A model generated the notes under the pieces. It worked only from the letters and a program-made list of their open reading frames with translations. It was not told the origin of the DNA and did not search any database. The position numbers were made by a program, and so were the translations under genes. Below, piece by piece: positions 57,430-64,000 of a stretch of 64,000 bases of DNA. The stretch is from Terebella lapidaria (lineage: Eukaryota > Annelida > Polychaeta > Terebellida > Terebellidae): the NCBI GenBank assembly GCA_949152475.1, contig OX424555.1, positions 61,795,977 to 61,859,976 on the forward strand, in the 5' to 3' direction. Each line of letters opens with the position of its first letter. Positions within the stretch are counted from its first letter, which is position 1.

Positions 57430-59986
57430 CGGATGGCAAGTGGCCATGTCGTCAAGCTCTTGCTCCATCGTGATATGGGTGGGAATAACATCCGTTCTTG
57501 CAGATGAGTATGCGGTATCCATCTATCACCTCAGGGATGGATTTCAGGCTGTTCTGCAAGGATCCGGACAACTTAACACCCCTTTCACTACTTTGTGGTG
57601 ATCTGCAGGTGTGAGGAGCCCGGACATCTTTGCGTCGTAATGCCGCCGTGCCACATCCACCCTTCCGTAGTTTTTAGCACTAAGGACGTACGGCATACCG
57701 ATCCACATCTTGTGGACTGCTGTCCGGCGTAGTTAACCCAACGTCTATGCTGGCTGGACCACTTTTGTGGATTTGCCGGATGCCCGAAGGTCCGGGGACA
57801 GCCTCTGATATGGCCAGACTGAGACAGGGATTTCTCGTCCTCTATGGGGGACGCGCCCTTCTCACGGTAATGGGGAACTGGCTCTACCATCAGTTTGCAT
57901 ACAATCTCTATCCTGCTGGGGTGATTAATTTATCGTCATTGACGCCAGCGCGGCGGCAATAGCTAATGACATATTTTAATTAATGTTTATGAGAACGGTA
58001 ATACCTTTTCGGGACGCATCTACCCTGAGGAAAGTGGCCAGCACTCGGCTGCATCCGAGACGTGTAGTTTTACGGATCCCGCGGGATTCGACACAGGATG
58101 GGATCCCGCAGGATGGACACAACCGGCTCGAAGAAAAACCTGATCTTCTACTACGGTCCATGGCGCTTTGCACACGACAGTTGGAAAGAGTCTACAGAGC
58201 TCACCTGTCGGCAACAATGGGCACGATCCCGGAGTTATATGCATCGGCATCAGAGCCGTCCGACAGCCACCGGAACGCCAGCAGGGAGACTGGCCACGGA
58301 TTATCACGGTGGTGTCTGAGATGCCGCAGATAGCGGCATGGACCTTCATGGCTTCGCCAAAGCGGCGCACCCAGCCAGGAACTACGGGGAAGAGCCCGTC
58401 TTCCGGAACGGTTCCGGGGACTGAGGCCCCTCACTGACGAAGCTAAATCTGCGCTGGAACCCGCAGATCCAGTAGAGGAGATACCCTGGCAATATGGTTC
58501 TGACACCGCCAGAGCTTACAAGACTTTCCGAAAGTCTGTATGCCAAGCGGTAGGCCGTCAACAAGATGGCCAGGAACTCATACCGTCGGATCCAGCGCTG
58601 GCCAACCTGCCAGTACCCTGGGCTATCAAAGAGCTGGGGACTTCCGGGATTGGGGTGCTGACGCATGCGCAGGAAGAGTTACCCTGGGATCACCCCCAGT
58701 GGGGGAGACTCACCCGCGCCGCAGAATATCTCGTAGTGGAGATAGACCGCTCTCTAGACTGGCTTGGCCTGTACCGAGCTGAGGCCTCCCAGGTTGTATG
58801 ACCAGGGCCTCATGGAAGATATCCGGAGGAGCCTTGAGAACTATCGGAGTCAGCATGCATTCCAAGAAGGGAAAGCCACCGCTCGAGCCGCCGAGGCCGA
58901 GAAGAGTTCCGCCTCCGCCGAGACTAACGCCGAGATGCAGCAACTTCGTGCTGAGAACAAGGAGCTGAAGCATCACTTACATGATGCTGGGGCTGCTCAG
59001 ACTCGCATGCAGCAGGGCGTCGATGACCCAATGTCGGCCGCTCTCTTGCAGGTCGAGGCACGGCGGTCAGACGCCATTTTAGTTAGGAAATGGGGAGAGC
59101 ACACTTCTGGTCCTCAGCGCATCCGTGATCGGGTCGAGATGTTCGCCGCGGTAGCTCAGCTAGATGTGGCGGTTCTCCCCGAGTCAATCTTGGCAGCCCC
59201 GCCAGGGCCTGGCATGCAGGGTTCACCTTCCAAGCCCCTTCCAAGTGCCGTAGTCGTTCCCCGCAGCTTCGCCCTGCCTGGGGTCCTCACGGGTCTGAGG
59301 TGCTGGTTGGCGAGGGCAACCAGCAACCATTTTTTAGTGGTACTACCACTATAGCTCAGCTAGACGTGGTGGGTCTCCCCAAGTCCATCTTGGCAGCCCC
59401 GCCAGGGCCCGGCATGCAGGGTTCACCTTCCAAGGCCCTGCAGCCACCGCCCGGGATGCCTCCGCCCTCTCAGCAGGTAGATTATATACTCCCCACCCCG
59501 GTCAGGGAACGAGGGCGGTCCCCGTATAAGGACAAGAAGGACGGCGAGGATGAGTCCGAGATGGACCAAGGCCTCACGGGTCTGAGGTGTCGGTTGGCGA
59601 GGGCAACCGGTAACCATTTTTTAGTGGTACTACCATTTTCGATCACTCGGTGTGTCGTTTTACAAAATTGTCTAAATTTAAAGTTTAACCGTAACTATAT
59701 TCCAAAGACTAGGTCATCATCCTTTCTGGAACACATCGTTCAAAATTTTAGCTTGTTTATTAGGGTTTATTCAAAATTTTGGTGCGTTTCAGTATTGTCC
59801 ATAAGCCCCGGGGTCGATCCCCATTCTTCCAAAACATACCCTTAAGGTCTGAGTCTTTTGCGTCGCAACTTTCGGGTGCCACTCACTTTGATTCCTTCTG
59901 GTCCGCCCGGCGATGCTTCGGTCGTGTTTGGAAGTTTTGGGCCGAGGCGGAGCATGTTGGGGACCAACATTGTAAGAAGGGGGTAA
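57430..59986 (+). other. 3' region of the gypsy fossil with coiled-coil coding sequence
   Basis: Downstream of the integrase the sequence is more GC-rich and coding-like. A frame at 58,764-59,354 includes a Glu/Ala/Lys-rich coiled coil (TARAAEAEKSSASAETNAEM, MQQLRAENKELKHHLHDAG) and Pro-rich linkers (LAAPPGPGMQGSPSK). It is not recognisable as an envelope. It may be an extra ORF of the fossil or a gag from an adjoining copy. It is broken. Confidence 0.4.
59153..59640 (+). repeat. Two-copy tandem duplication, about 200-285 bp units
   Basis: TAGCTCAGCTAGA followed by CTTGGCAGCCCCGCCAGGGC and GGCATGCAGGGTTCACCTTC occurs at 59,153 and 59,352. The unit end GGCGAGGGCAACCAGCAACC with ATTTTTTAGTGGTACTACCA occurs near 59,307 and 59,597. 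Confidence 0.8.
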
Positions 59987-60234
59987 TGTGGCGATTTTAA
60001 TGTGAAGATTGCGATAGGAGTTTGGTTGTTAACACTATTCTTGTTTTGGCCACTTCGTGTTCGAAGCCCGTGTGTTGCCTAACAACGCACTGCTAATCCT
60101 TTTTTTTTTTTTTCATTTATTCATACACATTCACAACCACACATACAAATATCTATCAAGAGTTCTACAGCAATATAGTACATTCATTATGGTTATGATA
60201 ATCCATCTCTTTATTACCTCCCATATACGAACTT

Positions 60235-60615
60235 AATTATCTCGATTTAACGAGATAATAAGTCGATTTAACGAGATATTATCTCGTTAAAACGACTTAT
60301 TATCTCGTTAAATCGACTTGTTATCTCGTTAAATCGACTTATTATCTCGTTAAATCGACTTATCTCGTTAAATCTACTTATTTATCTCGTTATTAAATGA
60401 CTTATTAACTCGTTAAAACGACTTAATTATCTCGTTAAATCGACTTATTATCTCGTTAAATCGACTTGTTATCTCGTTAATTCGACTTATTATCTTGTTA
60501 AAACGACTTGATTATCTCGTTAAATCGACTTATGTCGTTAAAACGACTTATTATCTCATTAAAACGACTTGATTTTTTTTCTCATGTGGCAGCACTGCGC
60601 TTCCGTAGGTCATGC
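60235..60615. repeat. Array of ATCTCGTTAAATCGACTT units
   Basis: About sixteen 18-24 bp units (TATCTCGTTAAATCGACTTA, some with TTAAAACGACTT) run in one orientation after an inverted first unit. The right end CGCTTCCGTAGG matches the termini of the 9.2-10.05 kb elements, suggesting the same element family. The matching left terminus was not found. Confidence 0.75.
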
Positions 60616-61284
60616 ATAATAGTTATTCATTACATTTTTCATCATATAAACATACACGTACTTCCTATTATTTCTATGTACATGTATGTTGTTACCGGTG
60701 ACGTAAAGTCCGAAAGACGTAAACTTCATCATGTGACTTTTCTCATACTTTTTGTACATCTTCAGAAAGGAAGATTTTATATACATGTACATTAGAAGTA
60801 ACTGAAATCATATTTAATAAACACGATATATTAGTAGTCATAAATGTACAGTAACTGTCACCAGTAAAGTTGTATCGAGTGAAACGTTGCTCCCGTGAGA
60901 AACACACAGATAGATTCAAAACGTTTTCTCTGCATGAATTTATTGGTCAACATATTACCATAAAAACAATATATATATATATGAAACATTCTCGAATAAC
61001 AAAATAATAACAGTAACAGTTCCAGATAAGATATCGATATACCCGGTATCGGAATCCAATTAAATAATTAGAAAGTACTGATGAAGGTATTGAGTAAAAT
61101 CGTGAGAACTCTTACCATCATGATAATAACTCCACACGCAGGCAGTCTGACTAAGGTTACATATATACGCTATTATCAAATTATTACCTTAACTGAGTCA
61201 TAACAAGTAGTACTATTTGCAAATACAGATTAACAAAACATTTCAGTATTTGTGTATAAGACCAATACTTCGTTAGCTAACTGA
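60616..61284. other. No feature recognised
   Basis: AT-rich sequence with ATGTACATG motifs and no supported feature. Confidence 0.5.
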
Positions 61285-61445
61285 TTGCCCGGTTAGCTCA
61301 GTTCGTATGTGGGCTGACTTCTCGCCATTGCAGTCGGTTTGCGCGCGGCTTCGACCCCCGGCTTCAACAATATATGAAATGCTATATGTGGTCGCCAAAC
61401 CGGGCAAGAGGATTTTCACCAGGTTCTCTGGTTTAATCACACGAT
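61285..61445 (+). mobile_element. Second tRNA-derived SINE-like sequence
   Basis: GCCCGGTTAGCTCAGT (A-box region) and GGCTTCGACCCCCGGCTTC (B-box and 3' stem) are tRNA-like, but the spacing and middle are too irregular for a functional tRNA. A short unrelated body with GGTTCTCTGGTTTAATC follows. Confidence 0.6.
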
Positions 61446-62286
61446 AATGACCACCCGTCGTCAAGATCCGAGCCAACAAGAGATGTTAATACACGCACAT
61501 GCTTGTCAATTGTTTTTAAATAAATATAGTTTAAATGATTACTTCGTTAGGACTGTGAGCCAAGTTGTGCTACCTGTACATATCAACATTGCAGCAATAA
61601 AAATTCCCAGAACATTGACTAGTCATACATCACATGAATACCCTGAGCACTGACTTCTCAAAATGACAAAATACGTTTTAACATACCAAAAAACGTACAC
61701 GAACACAACAATGATGAGCGATGTATGTATATGCACAATATTATACATACATGTGTAATAAAATAATATTGCACCTAGATCAGACGAAACATATTACATA
61801 TCTAACAACATGAAAAACTCCACGAATTACATACAATCAAATATATTAATTGTGTATGTATATTTCATATGATTGGAATGCTGTTGTGTGCTCTAAACTT
61901 ACATTACATCAAATACTATGTGATAATCCAAGTGAGATGGCCTTCGGTGCTACTCTTCAATGTGTTCATTCGTTACATCACTTTTATTTGCCCCAACAAT
62001 TTGAATAGTTTCAGAATTAATTCCGGTTCCTCGCTAACATCTATTTCTCACACAAGCACACACACTATTACACCGAATACTAATGCTAGTGAAAGTGGTT
62101 TTCTAGTCTACACTTGGCAGCTTGCAATTCCTCACTTATGTACATTATTGTTGCCATAGATAGAGCTTGAACTTTCAACTTAGATCTAATATCTCCTTGA
62201 ATTGTATAGTTGGTCAAGTACGGAGTGATTGGGTAACCAACCTAGAATCAGAAAGCAGAAATTCTGACATGCAACAATTGGTCATA
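61446..62286. other. No feature recognised
   Basis: AT-rich sequence without credible coding potential, arrays or inverted repeats. Confidence 0.5.
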
Positions 62287-62848
62287 CAACACTATTATTA
62301 TTATTATTATTATTATTACAATAACGATGGGGAGACATACCCCATCCATAAATGGGGTATGTCATGCCATCTTAGTAACACCACAAATGTATCTGGATTA
62401 ATTTCTATGGGCCTGGGTGTCCTAGTAGGGCTGGTGGTCGGGGTTTGGGACGGCATGAAGCTAAAATGGAATACTGGCATTTCCTTATTAAACTATGGTT
62501 TAACAAGTAAATGCGAGTCGCACTTACCCCATGGGGTAAGTACGACCAAAGTCGGACATACCCCTATCGATATTGTTATTATTATTATTATTATTATTAT
62601 GGGGTATATATACGACCGTATGATGGGGGTGAATACGACATTTCTGGACATAATGGTGTAAAGGCGACTACTTTTAACGTATCAAATTATTGTAAAGTTC
62701 GGCGACCCCACAGAACGACCCCACATAACTACAGAACTAAAATGGAATACTGGCATTTCCTTATTAAACTATGGTTTAACAAGTAAATGCGAGTCGCACT
62801 TACCCCATGGGGTAAGTACGACCAAAGTCGGACATACCCCTATCGATA

Positions 62849-62885
<37 letters not shown>

Positions 62886-63010
62886 GGGGTATATATACGA
62901 CCGTATGATGGGGGTGAATACGACATTTCTGGACATAATGGTGTAAAGGCGACTACTTTTAACGTATCAAATTATTGTAAATTTCGCCGACCCCACGGTA
63001 AAGAGGTATA
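62287..63010. repeat. (ATT)n microsatellites within a 276-bp tandem duplication
   Basis: An (ATT)n run near 62,293-62,317 precedes two copies of a unit starting CTAAAATGGAATACTGGCAT (near 62,461 and 62,737). Each contains TTACCCCATGGGGTAA, another (ATT)n run and ACGACCGTATGATGGGGG. The copies are nearly identical apart from the microsatellite length, so the duplication is recent. Open frames across it are incidental. Confidence 0.88.
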
Positions 63011-63342
63011 CCCCATCACTGGAATGTCACTGAATTTCGGCATGTGTGTGCCATAACCGTGATGTTACTACTCGTGTAGCCCCATCTGGACATAATGCTA
63101 CACTATTGTTTAGTTAAAACCAGTGCTCTATCCCAAACTTCGACCACCAAACCCTACTTGGACATCCGGACCCATAGAAATAATTCAGGATACTTTAGCG
63201 GTGTTACGAAGTTGACAGAATGGGGGTAAAGACTTAATCGACTTAATCGTATCCCATTATGCAGCAGTGTCTACTTACTCCATCATAACGACGCATATAC
63301 CCCATCATTATTGTAATAATACATATTATTGTTGTTATTTAC
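63011..63342. other. No feature recognised
   Basis: Non-coding sequence between the duplication and the candidate exon, with a short interrupted ATT-rich patch at 63,305-63,340. Confidence 0.5.
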
Positions 63343-63609
63343 CTCCCTATCCAGGATCCTCTCGATTGCAGTTAGGAGGGTTTTGACGCCGGGTTGCAGG
63401 CTCTTCGAGATATTACACATCAATACCCGAATACCTTCGGGCGTATTGCCTCGATGGCACGTCATTCGGCACACGTGCTTCGGGCGCCTCTCGCGATGTC
63501 TATGGTGGTGGCAGCTCTGGGAGGATAGGAAACCGTGCGCGAAGTCCACGGTCGTGTTGAGTATTTCGTCCAGTTCACGTAGATCGTTGTACAGGCTCAC
63601 CAGGTCAGC
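63343..63609 (-). CDS. Candidate internal exon of an unrecognised protein
   Basis: On the minus strand an 89-codon open segment is bounded by AG at its start and GAG|GTAAAT at its end; both boundaries are phase 0, and the upstream frame closes immediately in the presumed intron. It encodes DLVSLYNDLRELDEILNTTV, a His/Arg-rich patch with Cys (CHHHRHRERRPKHVCRMTCH) and a C-terminal helix-like stretch (MCNISKSLQPGVKTLLTAIE). Helical periodicity and four cysteines suggest a folded, perhaps secreted, protein, but I do not recognise the family. Partner exons would lie outside or in the unassigned flanks. Confidence 0.4.
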
Positions 63610-63629
63610 CTATGTGGATGGTATGGCCG

Positions 63630-64000
63630 AGATAGAAGAGCGGGATATCAGCACGGGATAAAGAAATGGGTATTGAGATTCCACTATAGCCTAGTATCAA
63701 CTACTTTTGATGATTAATCCAATGTCAACGTTCCAGTTTGTGGGAATTCGTACGTGTTTAAATGCGATTCGTCATTTTCGGACAATGTCACTTTGAAAAG
63801 ATCATATTTGTACATGATACTTAGTATTTGAAAAGCAGTATTTTGACGCAAAGCTAGTGGTAATATATAAATATAATTATACATGTATATTGATATAATA
63901 TAGATCTATTATAACCTCGGCCATTACCCAATTTTTTGTAGTTTTCTTTGTGCACTTCCGTATGCGGGGTAGATCACTTCGGAAAGGTTCGGCAAATTCC
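63630..64000. other. No feature recognised
   Basis: AT-rich sequence to the window end. No supported feature. Confidence 0.5.

Larger units (their letters stand above)
43430..60050 (+). mobile_element. Ty3/gypsy fossil, plus strand, split by nested insertions
   Basis: Reverse-transcriptase sequence occupies about 43,560-43,970 ([20 protein letters not shown]) and resumes at 54,152, continuing to about 55,000. RNase H-side sequence lies at about 55,490-55,900 (PVLRHPISDREFILDTDASN), the integrase zinc-binding side at about 56,440-56,640, and the integrase core at about 56,760-57,150 (HSDQGTQFESN, TTPYRSQSDGQVENFNRS). A polypurine run followed by TGTGGCGATTTTAATGTG at 59,987 is a likely 3' LTR start; no intact 5' LTR was found. 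Insertions: hAT 43,971-54,143, LINE end 54,245-54,808, and an unassigned stretch 55,004-55,440. The frame is broken many times and the copy is old. Confidence 0.8.

Noticed and set aside
61285-61365. tRNA gene
   Set aside because: The head resembles a tRNA, but the spacing between boxes and the anticodon region is irregular; a SINE is more likely.
62167-63056. Tyr-rich ORFs (YYYYYYYY) across the duplication
   Set aside because: They are translations of (ATT)n microsatellite in a recent tandem duplication, with no conserved protein features.

Overview
The window is animal nuclear DNA: genes are split by GT-AG introns, intergenic space is AT-rich, and mobile-element remains and tandem arrays are dense. 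Frequent ACATGTACATG-type motifs, the mix of DNA transposons, tRNA-derived SINEs, Ty3/gypsy and DIRS relics, and the protein sequences all suit a marine invertebrate. A mollusc (perhaps a bivalve) is my best guess, but that is inference from style, not a diagnostic marker.

Four host genes are recognisable. (1) The first coding exons of IFT56/TTC26, an intraflagellar-transport TPR protein, lie on the minus strand at 3.4-7.2 kb; the gene runs off the left edge. (2) A complete four-exon CARD plus death-domain adaptor resembling CRADD/RAIDD lies at 13.6-14.7 kb (+), with a 27-nt exon and a GC-AG intron. (3) MFSD11, an UNC93-like membrane protein, lies at 19.1-24.6 kb (-). Its 14 coding exons total 1,395 nt, exactly 465 codons with the stop. 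(4) SRSF2/SC35, a serine/arginine splicing factor, lies at 28.8-30.75 kb (+) in two exons totalling 181 codons with the stop. MFSD11 and SRSF2 are divergently arranged, as they are in human, but here the 4.2 kb between them is filled with repeats. A fifth, unrecognised 89-codon phase-0 exon candidate lies near the right edge (63.34-63.61 kb, -).

Layout: 0-3.1 kb is a decayed DIRS-type retrotransposon. 3.1-7.3 kb is IFT56, with a 1.8 kb foldback in one intron. 7.3-13.0 kb is repeat-rich, with palindromic 21-bp arrays, small inverted-repeat elements and a 1.78 kb hAT-type element with a perfect 8-bp target duplication. 13.0-15.3 kb is the CRADD-like gene. 15.6-18.8 kb holds a 148-bp tandem array, two MITEs and a 96-bp tandem array. 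19.1-30.8 kb is the MFSD11-SRSF2 pair. 31-34.6 kb has small elements and a SINE.

From about 34.7 to 60.6 kb there is essentially no host gene. It is a nested mobile-element block: a minus-strand Ty3/gypsy fossil interrupted by two related 12-bp-TIR elements, one carrying an 11-copy, 134-bp satellite rich in nuclear-receptor-like half-sites; then a plus-strand Ty3/gypsy fossil split by a 10.2 kb hAT transposon. That hAT itself contains a younger 5.6 kb Ty3/gypsy element with both LTRs and a 1.2 kb hAT-type MITE. The same outer fossil also holds the 3' end of a LINE. 60.6-64 kb has a SINE, an (ATT)n-bearing tandem duplication and the unrecognised exon.

All positions were read by eye, and no alignment or database search was run. 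Gene names rest on recognised protein sequence and, for three genes, on exon phases that close exactly.
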